From a virus, in IMG/VR virus record IMGVR_UViG_3300037245_000544, positions 1-37,557 of that record: a DNA stretch of 37,557 nt; one strand, 5' to 3'. The position numbers and the translations under genes are program-made. The notes below the pieces were generated by a model. It ran no database searches. It saw only the letters and a list, made by a program, of their open reading frames with translations, and was not told the origin of the DNA. Positions 14,892 through 22,806 of the stretch are shown here, piece by piece. Numbering within the stretch: position 1 is the stretch's first letter; each line of letters starts with the position of its first letter.

Positions 14892-15466
14892 TTTAGTATC
14901 TCACAAACATCTAAGTAATCTTCCATTGTGTCTATTGACTTCCCTTCTCTCTTAGGAGAGGGTATTCTCATTTTATTAGCATATAATCGCATATTACCTG
15001 TAACATGTTCCTTATCTTTACCATACCGAATAAGCGTTTCCAGCTTAAATACCTCTACGTCAAACCCATCGCCACCGTCACTGTCTGAGTTATAAATAAA
15101 CTCTAGCCCAGATGACTTGAACTGGAATATTGCCTCATCTATTATTTTAGGGCTTATCAAAGGGCAGTCAGACGTAACACGAACTATCGTATCTATGTTA
15201 AACTTCTCTGCTGCTTCAATATACCTCTGGTAAACATCATCTTCTGAGCCTATATAAACATTCTCGTATTCCAAGTCCTTGTCAGGCGTAGCTAAAATTA
15301 CCTTATCAGCCAACTTGCTATGCTCGCATTGATGGATTACCTCATCTAATACACATCTTCCAGTAGGAAGCATCAGCATAACCTTTGCCGGTAATCGTGT
15401 ACTGCCCAATCTAGCTTGTATTATTATCCCTACGATCTGAATAGCCTCGCAGAACAGTGTGGACAT
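14888..15466 (-). CDS. SpsF/CMP-sugar synthetase-type cytidylyltransferase
   Basis: The 192-residue protein carries IIIQARLGSTRLPAKVM (residues 14-30), VILATPDKD, GSEDDVYQRYIEAAEKF and IVRVTSDCPLISPKIIDEAI. These are the nucleotide-binding and metal-site motifs of the CTP_transf_3 (SpsF/NeuA/KdsB/PseF) family. The reaction expected is CMP transfer to a sugar acid, which fits the PseF step of the pathway. It is shorter than the usual 230-250 residues. The ATG start at 15466 overlaps the upstream gene by 37 bases and has no clear ribosome binding site. CMP-Pse versus another activated sugar cannot be decided. Confidence 0.8.
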   Translation of the reverse strand: MSTLFCEAIQIVGIIIQARLGSTRLPAKVMLMLPTGRCVLDEVIHQCEHSKLADKVILATPDKDLEYENVYIGSEDDVYQRYIEAAEKFNIDTIVRVTSDCPLISPKIIDEAIFQFKSSGLEFIYNSDSDGGDGFDVEVFKLETLIRYGKDKEHVTGNMRLYANKMRIPSPKREGKSIDTMEDYLDVCEILK

Positions 15467-16704
15467 TGCATATGCTCTGGCAATTCCACTGGTTTATCCG
15501 TAAACATTCTCTTAACTTTATCGAAATACGACTGATTAAGGATGTAAAAAGGTTCTTTGCATATCCCGCACTGTGACGGTGTAAACAAGTTCTTCATGTC
15601 TTTCACGATGTACGGCAATTCATAGTCTCTATGAGCCTTTGGCCAGCACTGCTTAAACGACCCTGTGACCTTACATATCTCGTCAGCAGCCCTTTCAGTG
15701 GCTCTGCCATCCATTTGCCCGTAACGGCCATCCTCAAGCTCTTTAAGCACCTTCTCGTCGGCATTTGAACCCATGCCAACCTGAATATCGTCGGTATCCT
15801 TAAGATACGGAGAAACCTTAGACAAAGGTGAGTTTGGAGTCTGGAACCAGTTGGTAGTAAACTTTCTATTAACGTCACCGTACTGGTAAGCTGGAAGCCC
15901 AAGTAAATGAGCTTCGATAGCCATAGTTGAACCTGAATGTATTAGGGCATCACAGTTGCATAAGAGCTCAGTCGCTGTTGATTCTGTATCTATCGGTACG
16001 CCTAACTTCTTGTATTCTGCAATATCAATGCCAGGATGAGGCCTTAATATAAGGTTGAACTTAGCTTCTTGCTTCAAGACCTGTATTAGCTCGATATACT
16101 TCTGCTTGCCTTCGTCTTCTTTGGAATAGGCTTTAATCTCGTCTATTTGAAGGTCAGGTGCGCTATCTGCGAACCCCCATGACGATCCTATTAGAAGGTT
16201 TGACTTCTTTGGGTCAAGGCCATGCTTCTCATTAAAGGCTTCACGTCCCCTGAATTCGTCGAGGTTCTTATGGTAGATGTCAACCGCGAATGAGCCACAC
16301 GCTTTTACTGGGAATCCACAGCCTCTACGGTTAAGTATCTCGGCTTCGTCGTCGCCCCAGACTAATTCAAGGTCAGCTTCATATGGATATAAGCCTATGA
16401 TGTTTCTTTGTTTGTCAATGTTATCCATAGCATTGAAGTCTTGCCATGAGCATGATGCTTCGGTATGGCGTGTTACTACGCCTATTCCCCAGCCCTTACA
16501 GGTTTCTACGAAGTCTCTTGAATATGGGTTTCGCACCGGAGGAACTACTACTACGTCAGGCTGTATCTTTAGGATTGTATCACGTCCTTTACGGAGACAA
16601 GGCTCTACAAATACCTCATGCTTGCGCTTACGAAGTTCATCTGCTAACTGTCGGTCTATTAGTTTATCCCGTTGCGGGGATGCTGTTAGTATTACTATTT
16701 TCAT
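15430..16704 (-). CDS. GT-B-like surface-carbohydrate protein with zinc ribbon
   Basis: The 424-residue protein begins MKIVILTASPQRDKLIDRQL. It has a Rossmann-like N-terminal half and a C-terminal nucleotide-sugar-like half: NLILRPHPG, then CDALIHSGSTMAIEAHLLGLPAY. That motif set is typical of GT-B proteins such as surface-carbohydrate biosynthesis proteins, CDP-glycerol-type transferases and UDP-GlcNAc epimerases. The last 50 residues add a CGIC...CPHC zinc ribbon. It may transfer the finished sugar, or fill the UDP-sugar hydrolase (PseG) step, although it lacks PseG sequence features that I know. Confidence 0.6.
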   Translation of the reverse strand: MKIVILTASPQRDKLIDRQLADELRKRKHEVFVEPCLRKGRDTILKIQPDVVVVPPVRNPYSRDFVETCKGWGIGVVTRHTEASCSWQDFNAMDNIDKQRNIIGLYPYEADLELVWGDDEAEILNRRGCGFPVKACGSFAVDIYHKNLDEFRGREAFNEKHGLDPKKSNLLIGSSWGFADSAPDLQIDEIKAYSKEDEGKQKYIELIQVLKQEAKFNLILRPHPGIDIAEYKKLGVPIDTESTATELLCNCDALIHSGSTMAIEAHLLGLPAYQYGDVNRKFTTNWFQTPNSPLSKVSPYLKDTDDIQVGMGSNADEKVLKELEDGRYGQMDGRATERAADEICKVTGSFKQCWPKAHRDYELPYIVKDMKNLFTPSQCGICKEPFYILNQSYFDKVKRMFTDKPVELPEHMQCPHCSARLFRS

Positions 16705-16705
16705 G

Positions 16706-17401
16706 TTATTTCCTTTGTACTAGTCGTTTCTCTAAGTGACCACCGAAGCCACTCTTGAATTTTGATATGTTCTTTTCTTTTTCAGTCCCTTCCAGTTTCT
16801 CGCCAAGCTCAAATCGCTTCAAACCTTCTTCCTTACAAAACTCAATAGCCGCCCATATAATAGAATGGGAGTTTGCTCTTGGAAGTGAGGCGGCACAGGC
16901 GTAATAACAGCAATACTTGTTCTTGTAAAACAATGCCGCTGAGATCAATGTTCCGTCCTTATAGAGTTCGACAACAAATGCTTCACCGCATTCTATCATC
17001 TGCTGTTGGATGTCCCACGTCTTGTCGCTACGAGTTGACCTTCCAGCTACTTTCCGGTGCAACTCCTTCAAATGATACACAGTAGGGACGAAAACTATTC
17101 CATCAACCTTGTTGATTATGCTCCTGTAAGACTTGCGAACATCCTTCTTTAATCCATCTAAAGTGAGGTCTATGACGTAAAAATGGCATTCCTCGAACTT
17201 CTTGCCAGTCATCTGCATAATAGTAGTAGTCTCTGAGGCTACCCCATTAACGAGATAATCAGTGTAAGGACGGGCTTCGCCGTACTCTTTGCAATACTCA
17301 ATATCAAGCTCTGAATTCAGTGCAGTCAATTGAGAAGTAAAGGCTATCGTAGTATTTTCCGTTCCAGAACTTCCTGTTTCGCAGTATTGTTTTGTATCCA
17401 T
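16706..17401 (-). CDS. FemAB-like (GNAT) acyltransferase
   Basis: The protein shows KSYRSIINK (near residue 90), HSIIWAAIEFCKEEGLKRFELG and NISKFKSGFGG (211-221). These match the FemAB/Acetyltransf_6 family, where the final KF..GFGG segment is conserved. Such proteins add acyl or aminoacyl groups to amino sugars or peptidoglycan. Here it may acylate an amino group of the sugar. The ATG at 17401 overlaps the upstream gene by 98 bases with only a weak AGAG site, so a start nearer residue 24-32, for instance a TTG, is possible. Confidence 0.65.
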   Translation of the reverse strand: MDTKQYCETGSSGTENTTIAFTSQLTALNSELDIEYCKEYGEARPYTDYLVNGVASETTTIMQMTGKKFEECHFYVIDLTLDGLKKDVRKSYRSIINKVDGIVFVPTVYHLKELHRKVAGRSTRSDKTWDIQQQMIECGEAFVVELYKDGTLISAALFYKNKYCCYYACAASLPRANSHSIIWAAIEFCKEEGLKRFELGEKLEGTEKEKNISKFKSGFGGHLEKRLVQRK

Positions 17402-17798
17402 TATATTTCTCTATTACTCTATACCAGAATTTAATTCCTGGGTTACATTCGTAACATTCACCTGTTACTGTTTGAAGGTTCATTTTGTTAAAGGCTTCGT
17501 CTAATAGCATATCAACGCAATCAGAACCAACACCATCTGCTCTGTTTTCTGGATTAACTATCAGCGATATTTCAGCTAATCCGTTTTCCCATTCAACATC
17601 AGTAAGTCCGCCAACAGCTAATAGGTTGCTTTCGTGCCTAAAGGCGAAATACTTATGATTCGTCTTATCAAGTTGTTGTTGCCAATCATATTGCTTTGTT
17701 ATACTAGTAAAGCCGGGAGTTCTCAATGTCTCCCTTGCTTCATTGCGCCATGCGGCTATTTCGCCACAGTCTCTTACCAGGAGGCTATCAAGGATCAT
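17304..17798 (-). CDS. PseH-like GNAT N-acetyltransferase
   Basis: The 164-residue protein has WRNEARETLRTPGF, YFAFRHESNLLAVGGLTDVEW, ISLIVNPENRADGVGSDCV and the ending NGYKTILRNRKFWNGKYYDS. The Y-x-GF/Y-K..G.LR/R..W.G.Y.DS ending is shared with RimJ/RimL-type and PseH acetyltransferases. PseH acetylates the 4-amino group of UDP-4-amino-4,6-dideoxy-AltNAc in pseudaminic acid synthesis. Position after an aminotransferase (4-bp ATGA overlap) fits that job. The exact sugar is inferred. Confidence 0.7.
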   Translation of the reverse strand: MILDSLLVRDCGEIAAWRNEARETLRTPGFTSITKQYDWQQQLDKTNHKYFAFRHESNLLAVGGLTDVEWENGLAEISLIVNPENRADGVGSDCVDMLLDEAFNKMNLQTVTGECYECNPGIKFWYRVIEKYNGYKTILRNRKFWNGKYYDSLYFSIDCTEFRA

Positions 17799-19015
17799 TT
17801 AACCAACCTTAGCGTCTCTTTAGCCACTTCGCCTTCCAATAGGTCTTCTAGGTTGTCCTTGTGCTTCCTGAGCATCCTAATGGCGTGCCTGATAGCTTCT
17901 ATCGCTTCATCAGTGTCGTGCAAGCCGTGAGCCGCTGTAATGAACTGAGCATGGCCAAATAGTATACCCTTCTTTAAACACTCTTGCCAGAACACTGTCT
18001 TGTGCAAAGGACTTGGGAACCGGAAAAACGTCCGGCATGGATAACCAATACACTCAGCATCTATTCCATCGTTCTGAGCGGCGGTATTAAATGCCTGTTT
18101 TAAAGCGGCTCCCCTGTCCCAGATATGCTTAATCACGCCCCTTTCTTCGATTACCTTGATAGTTGCAAGCGCCGCGGTAATTCCAACCAAGTCGCCACCG
18201 AAAGATGAAGATACAAAACAATCACCTTCGAGTACCCTCATTACATCTTCCCGGCCACCTACTGCCGAGATAGGAAATCCATTGCCCATCGCCTTACTTA
18301 AACACATAAGGTCTGGTTCAATGTTGAACATGTTTGCCGCACACCACTTTTGAGTCCTGAATCCAGTCACTACTTCGTCAAAGATAAGCAAGCACTTGTT
18401 CTGCAAACACATCCTTTTGACTTTCTCAAGGAAATTATGCTTTGGCTTCTCGTATACATAAGGTTCCATTATTACCGCTGCTACTTCTTTACACTTCTTA
18501 AACATGGCTTCAAGGGAACCTATGTCGTTAAATTCAAAAGGATATACCCTAGATTTTGCACATCCCTGATTCTTTGGAGTTGTCTGGTTGTACCATTCGT
18601 GCCATCCATGATACCCACAACATAGTACTGTTTCCTTTTTGGTAAACGCCCTAGCTATCTTTATCGCTGCACTTGTCGCCTCACTGCCTGTCTTAAGGAA
18701 TCTTACCATCTGGACAGGGAAGTGTTCTTTTATCTTCTCTGCCAGTAATGTTTCTGATTCGTGAGGCATTGGGAAGTTTATTCCATGCCTCATCTGCTCC
18801 ATTACAGCCTTGTTTACCGTCTCATCAGCGTGGCCTAGTATATTAACCCCCAGAGAGCCTGTGAAGTCGATATACTCGTCTTCTCCTGCAACTACGTGGC
18901 AACCATACCCCTCGTCGATAAAAACCGGATACACGCCGTCTACGTACTTTGATGGCATCTTAGATAAGGTCTGTACGCCGTCTGGTATTACTTTTTGTGT
19001 TCTACTGAAATTCAT
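17795..19015 (-). CDS. Class III aminotransferase, GSA-aminomutase-like (PseC-like role)
   Basis: From ATG 19015 the protein has 406 residues, starting MNFSRTQKVIPDGVQTLSK. It has the fold-type I PLP motifs RFLKTGSEATSAAIK, GYHGWHEWY, LIFDEVVTGFR and LSKAMGNGFPISAVGGR, whose Lys (about residue 241) should bind PLP. The family is glutamate-1-semialdehyde aminomutase and relatives. In sugar loci such enzymes are thought to aminate a keto sugar, the job of PseC, which belongs to a different aminotransferase family. A longer start at 19060 exists, but AAAGGAAAAC upstream of 19015 favours the short form. The 4-base stop overlap links it to the PseH-like gene. Confidence 0.8.
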   Translation of the reverse strand: MNFSRTQKVIPDGVQTLSKMPSKYVDGVYPVFIDEGYGCHVVAGEDEYIDFTGSLGVNILGHADETVNKAVMEQMRHGINFPMPHESETLLAEKIKEHFPVQMVRFLKTGSEATSAAIKIARAFTKKETVLCCGYHGWHEWYNQTTPKNQGCAKSRVYPFEFNDIGSLEAMFKKCKEVAAVIMEPYVYEKPKHNFLEKVKRMCLQNKCLLIFDEVVTGFRTQKWCAANMFNIEPDLMCLSKAMGNGFPISAVGGREDVMRVLEGDCFVSSSFGGDLVGITAALATIKVIEERGVIKHIWDRGAALKQAFNTAAQNDGIDAECIGYPCRTFFRFPSPLHKTVFWQECLKKGILFGHAQFITAAHGLHDTDEAIEAIRHAIRMLRKHKDNLEDLLEGEVAKETLRLVK

Positions 19016-19026
19016 TTTGTTTTCCT

Positions 19027-19185
19027 TTATCTTACGCCTACATCTTGGGTTTCGCCGCATTTCTTACACTCTCTCTTTTGGAGTGCTTCTGTGTCGGTAT
19101 ATTCTATGCCGTATTTTACATTTGGAAACTCACGCTCATATACCTTCTTATTTACCCATTCGTGTCTACATTGTCGATCAGACAT
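19027..19185 (-). CDS. 52-residue zinc-ribbon protein inside the sugar cassette
   Basis: A small gene starts MSDRQCRHEWVNKKVYE and has CRHEW near the N-terminus and CKKCGETQ near the end. The C, H and CxxC residues could hold one zinc ion. It has a near-perfect ribosome binding site (AAAAGGAGATGAG), overlaps the end of the dehydratase gene by 34 bases and ends 11 bases before the aminotransferase ATG. It is short and easy to miss. No family is recognised; it might be a regulatory or scaffolding partner. Confidence 0.7.
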   Translation of the reverse strand: MSDRQCRHEWVNKKVYEREFPNVKYGIEYTDTEALQKRECKKCGETQDVGVR

Positions 19186-20072
19186 CTCATCTCCTTTTGG
19201 GTGTATTTTTCTGAGTTCTTACTGCTTATGCCAACATCAGTCCTGAATACGACAAATTCACTCTGGTTCATCTCAACAGCATAGACATATTGACCATCTA
19301 CATTGATGGACTCATGTATCTTCTCTCCTGGCCTTATACCTACTACTCGTAACTCACAGTCTGGAATGATTGTCCTTGCAAGATTTCTCATTTCCATTGA
19401 CTTCATAACTGGAACAAAAGTCCCTAGTTCATTGTACGCATAAGCGGCTATAACAAGGTTGGCCGCTTCATCTAACGTAATAAAGAACCTAGTCATATCC
19501 ATATCCGTAATCGGGAGGGTGGTCGCACCATCATTTTTTAACTTAAGGAAGTAAGGTATGACCGACCCTCTCGATCCTATGACGTTCCCATATCTCACTG
19601 AGGAGAATTTGGTTACTGCGTATGAATTAGCGGCCTGCCAAAGCTTCTCGGCGGCCATCTTAGTAGCACCATACAGGTTTATCGGGTTTACAGCCTTATC
19701 AGTAGAGATGAATATAGCCTTTTTAACGCCACAATCTATACATGCTTCGATTACATTCTGTGTACCGTAAATGTTCGTCTTTACGGCCTCTGTAGGGTTG
19801 TATTCCATAGCAGGAACTTGCTTGAGCGCCGCCGCGTGAATCACTATGTCCACGTCTCTTAGGGCAAGTTTCAAGCGTTCTTTATCCCTTACATCACCTA
19901 TAAAGTAACGTATCTTATCGTAATCATAAGTCTTCTGCATTTCGGATTGCTTATACTCATCCCTACTGAAAACTATAACCTTATTCGGTATGAACTTGTC
20001 AAAGATCGTTTCAACTAACTTCTTACCGAGCGAGCCTGTCCCGCCCGTTATCAATATGTTCTGTTTGTTCAT
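19152..20072 (-). CDS. pseB: PseB-type UDP-GlcNAc 4,6-dehydratase
   Basis: The 306-residue SDR protein has the NADP loop GGTGSLG (10-16), SRDEYKQSEMQ, HAAALKQVPAMEYNPTEAVKTN, STDKAVNPINLYGATK (123-138, with the D/K and YxxxK catalytic residues), SVRYGNVIGSRGSVIPYF and GIRPGEKIHE. These match the inverting dehydratase that starts pseudaminic acid synthesis from UDP-GlcNAc. It is about 25 residues shorter than typical PseB, lost mainly at the C-terminus. Its ATG has an AAAGGA site and overlaps the synthase gene by 50 bases. Confidence 0.88.
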   Translation of the reverse strand: MNKQNILITGGTGSLGKKLVETIFDKFIPNKVIVFSRDEYKQSEMQKTYDYDKIRYFIGDVRDKERLKLALRDVDIVIHAAALKQVPAMEYNPTEAVKTNIYGTQNVIEACIDCGVKKAIFISTDKAVNPINLYGATKMAAEKLWQAANSYAVTKFSSVRYGNVIGSRGSVIPYFLKLKNDGATTLPITDMDMTRFFITLDEAANLVIAAYAYNELGTFVPVMKSMEMRNLARTIIPDCELRVVGIRPGEKIHESINVDGQYVYAVEMNQSEFVVFRTDVGISSKNSEKYTQKEMRCLIDNVDTNG

Positions 20073-21009
20073 TTTTGTTTCCTTTAATTAAGTCGCCTAT
20101 ACTATAGTCTTTAGTCGCTGTTTCTTCTGGTGTCATCGTTCCAATAAATGTAGTCCTGAGAGATTTAGTCTTTCCTTTCGTCGATTCTCCCTTCTTAATA
20201 GCCTCTGTTACTACCATTGACCTACGGTAAGTCTTTGGCATATCATAAGTTACCTTGCCAATGCACTGCTTGGCGCATCTTACAACTTCGACCATAGCAC
20301 AAAACTCTGGTGGTGTCAAGCTAAAACTTCCGTCTGTCCCTTCTTTATCTAAGCAAATATGCTTCTCAATTACCTCTGCACCTAACGTAGTTGCTATCGC
20401 CGCCGCGAATATACCTTTAGTATGGTCTGAGAAACCTATCTTGCATCCATATCTCATCTGCATATCTGGTATAGTAGCCAAATTCAAGTCGTGTAATTCA
20501 GCAGGATAGTTTGAGGTACATTTCAGTAGGGTTATATCATTATGGTACTTCTGTATTATCGTGATCGCGTTTCGTATCTCTTGCTCTGACGCTGTACCAG
20601 TAGACAATATAATAGGCTTATTAGTTCTTGCAACAGCCTCAATAAGAATAAGGTCATTGATCTCGAACGATGCTATCTTATATCTTGGCATATTGAGCGA
20701 TTCAGCCTTCTTTAGTGAGTCAAGGTCGAATACCGATGGGAATAACTCAACTCCAAAGTCCTTAGCGGTCTTCTGGAGGTCTGGTATCCACTCGTAAGGC
20801 AATGCTGTTTTTCGGTAAAGAGAATAAAGTCTCTCGTTCCACGGATCACCAGCTATGAACTGAGGCTTGTCAAGGTCAAGGGTCATAGAGCCAGGGGTGA
20901 ACATCTGGATTTTAACAGCGTCAGCACCACTATTGGCCGCATATACGACCAACTCCAAGGCTGTCTTAAGGTCTTGATTATGATTTCCAGATATTTCAGC
21001 TATAATCAT
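20023..21009 (-). CDS. pseI: PseI/NeuB-family nonulosonate synthase
   Basis: The 328-residue protein matches sialic-acid-type synthases: AEISGNHNQDLKTA (4-17), GADAVKIQMFTPGSMTLD, LLKCTSNYPAELHDLNL, KIGFSDHTKGI, VIEKHICLD and a C-terminal SAF-like part (RSMVVTEAIKKGES). The ERLYSLYRKTALPYEW segment is the PseI variant rather than NeuB or LegI. The enzyme condenses PEP with a six-carbon amino sugar to give a nine-carbon acid. Its start overlaps the adaptor stop (ATGA). The last 17 codons run into the next gene and are probably not conserved. Confidence 0.88.
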   Translation of the reverse strand: MIIAEISGNHNQDLKTALELVVYAANSGADAVKIQMFTPGSMTLDLDKPQFIAGDPWNERLYSLYRKTALPYEWIPDLQKTAKDFGVELFPSVFDLDSLKKAESLNMPRYKIASFEINDLILIEAVARTNKPIILSTGTASEQEIRNAITIIQKYHNDITLLKCTSNYPAELHDLNLATIPDMQMRYGCKIGFSDHTKGIFAAAIATTLGAEVIEKHICLDKEGTDGSFSLTPPEFCAMVEVVRCAKQCIGKVTYDMPKTYRRSMVVTEAIKKGESTKGKTKSLRTTFIGTMTPEETATKDYSIGDLIKGNKNEQTEHIDNGRDRLAR

Positions 21010-21764
21010 CTGTAATCCTGTCCATTATTCACTATATCGTCACTGAATAAATCGCCGTCCCATGAATGTATCTCGTCTTCATCCCTTCTTCGTTTTTCTA
21101 TCCAGCCAAAGTCCTGCCCTGGCAATGGGTCTGGATTGCTGAACTTCCTCATCCCTAGTTGATATTTAACTTCATCACCTATTGCTTGCCATGCCTGCGC
21201 CACTGTATACAGTATAATCCCCTTATCACATCTGTCGAGCTCGCTGACGGTTGTTGACTCTGTAGTGAAGTCAACTGGCCATCTATCCCCTATCACTCTT
21301 AATGGGACGCCTGTGTGCCCTGTGTCGGCAAGTGGACGTATCTCTATCTGATCTCCACGCTGTGTATATCTAAATGGCTTGCCAAGTCCAACGTCAGAGT
21401 GTGTTGGGTCTGATGTTCTGTCCCATTCGTCGATATGTGTATATCTTAGTCTTACTGAATCTTGACCGTCCTTGTAGTGTATTCCAAATACCCTGTTAAT
21501 CACGCTCACAGTGGTATCTGTCATAGCGGTAGCAGTTTCGTCCCCTACGGTTAAATCTACTAAATCCCATCTTAATTGGGTATCAGTGCACCAGCTACAA
21601 ATATCAACCTCAAGCGACTTCATACCTGGTAAGAAGCGGGCTATTTCACGTTGGGCTTCGTTCTGCCATCGCGTAACCCTAGTAACGTCAATGAGTTCTG
21701 TATCCTCATTACGTCCTACTAAGGCTTGGACTTCATCTGTTATCTTTGCACCTGTAAGAGCCAT
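21006..21764 (-). CDS. Head-tail adaptor / connector protein
   Basis: The 252-residue protein begins MALTGAKITDEVQALVGRNE and continues WQNEAQREIARFLPGMKSLE, then a mixed domain with FRYTQRGDQIEIRPLADTG. The T..I...V....R......I.RW.NEAQ.EI.R pattern is typical of phage head-tail adaptor proteins that sit under the portal in short-tailed phages. It lies downstream of portal and capsid genes and immediately before the sugar cassette, to which it is coupled by an ATGA overlap. Confidence 0.7.
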   Translation of the reverse strand: MALTGAKITDEVQALVGRNEDTELIDVTRVTRWQNEAQREIARFLPGMKSLEVDICSWCTDTQLRWDLVDLTVGDETATAMTDTTVSVINRVFGIHYKDGQDSVRLRYTHIDEWDRTSDPTHSDVGLGKPFRYTQRGDQIEIRPLADTGHTGVPLRVIGDRWPVDFTTESTTVSELDRCDKGIILYTVAQAWQAIGDEVKYQLGMRKFSNPDPLPGQDFGWIEKRRRDEDEIHSWDGDLFSDDIVNNGQDYR

Positions 21765-21809
21765 GTCTACCTCAAAGTATGGGGAGACCCGAAGGCCTCC
21801 CCTTTAAAG

Positions 21810-22082
21810 TTACCAACCAAAAGCTACGTAAGTAATTACTACGCCACTTGTAGTTTCATTGGTCGTAGCAGCAATGACTCCGTTAGAGACCTCTGCCATT
21901 GATGTAAGCGAACAACTCCCATCTCCACTTTCAGAAATGAAGGAGATTACGCGTGTGAACTGGGTTGGTATGCTAATATCAGCTGACCCACCTTGTGTCC
22001 ACTCGCCTGTTTCCACTCTCAGGCCACCTGCGCCCAAAGTGCCAGCCCGTTGAAAGACAGTACTATTATCACCAAAACTCAT
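21810..22082 (-). CDS. Small beta-rich head protein
   Basis: The 90-residue protein starts MSFGDNSTVFQRAGTLGAGG and is rich in Gly, Ser, Thr and Val, ending VVITYVAFGW. A GAAAGGAG site is upstream. Its location between capsid and adaptor genes suggests a capsid decoration or minor structural protein. No family is recognised. Confidence 0.55.
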   Translation of the reverse strand: MSFGDNSTVFQRAGTLGAGGLRVETGEWTQGGSADISIPTQFTRVISFISESGDGSCSLTSMAEVSNGVIAATTNETTSGVVITYVAFGW

Positions 22083-22096
22083 AATATACTCCTTTC

Positions 22097-22792
22097 TTAT
22101 TCAGCCGAAGCGTCTGTATAACCATTGAGTAGCCCAGAAGTGTAATCCATTGGAGCGATTACAGCGCGAGCCGTATCAATCGCCACAGAGAATGTACCTG
22201 GGATGTCAACGGTAGCAGTTGTATCAGCACCAAGTTTACTATCGGCAGTTCCACGGAACAATGATACGTCATTGACCGGACAAACCCCGCCGACCCAGAA
22301 CCAACCAAGGCCGTAACCATAACCCCTATCAGCGTTGTCGCCAGATAGAGAACTATCGCCAGCAATGCTAGTAGAGCAAGGAAGAGCCATTGGAGCACCC
22401 TTCGTTCCATCCCAAGCGGCAGCAGTATAACAACGTGCAAGCATGAAATACGGAGGCGTACTACCTTCACCGATTACTACCTCACGGGTTGTGTCTGCGT
22501 GTGCACAGAATGGAAGTCCGTCACTGTAGTCAGCACTAATATCTACTGCTGAATAGTCGTGGTACGCCAGGTATTGCATTGTATACATACCCGGAGCAGC
22601 AGACGCATCAGAATAGATACTTCGCTTTTGACCGATTGGAATTGGCGGTTGGTCAACGTACTTCGTAATATCAGATGTATTACAGTTTTCCGTTGTGTTA
22701 TCCCACCCATCAGTAGGAATACCCAGATTCTGGTTAGCTTCACCTTGGAAGCCGTCGTTCAGGATAATGTGTGTTAATTTCAAATTAGCCAT
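22097..22792 (-). CDS. Virion structural protein, possibly decoration
   Basis: The 231-residue protein starts MANLKLTHIILNDGFQGEAN and is Asp/Gly/Ala/Thr-rich with several Tyr and Cys, beta-like throughout. It follows the major capsid gene by 14 bases with a GAAAGGAGG site, implying high expression. That placement fits a head decoration or stabilising protein, but there is no recognisable family. Confidence 0.55.
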   Translation of the reverse strand: MANLKLTHIILNDGFQGEANQNLGIPTDGWDNTTENCNTSDITKYVDQPPIPIGQKRSIYSDASAAPGMYTMQYLAYHDYSAVDISADYSDGLPFCAHADTTREVVIGEGSTPPYFMLARCYTAAAWDGTKGAPMALPCSTSIAGDSSLSGDNADRGYGYGLGWFWVGGVCPVNDVSLFRGTADSKLGADTTATVDIPGTFSVAIDTARAVIAPMDYTSGLLNGYTDASAE

Positions 22793-22806
22793 TTAAGGCC
22801 TCCTTT

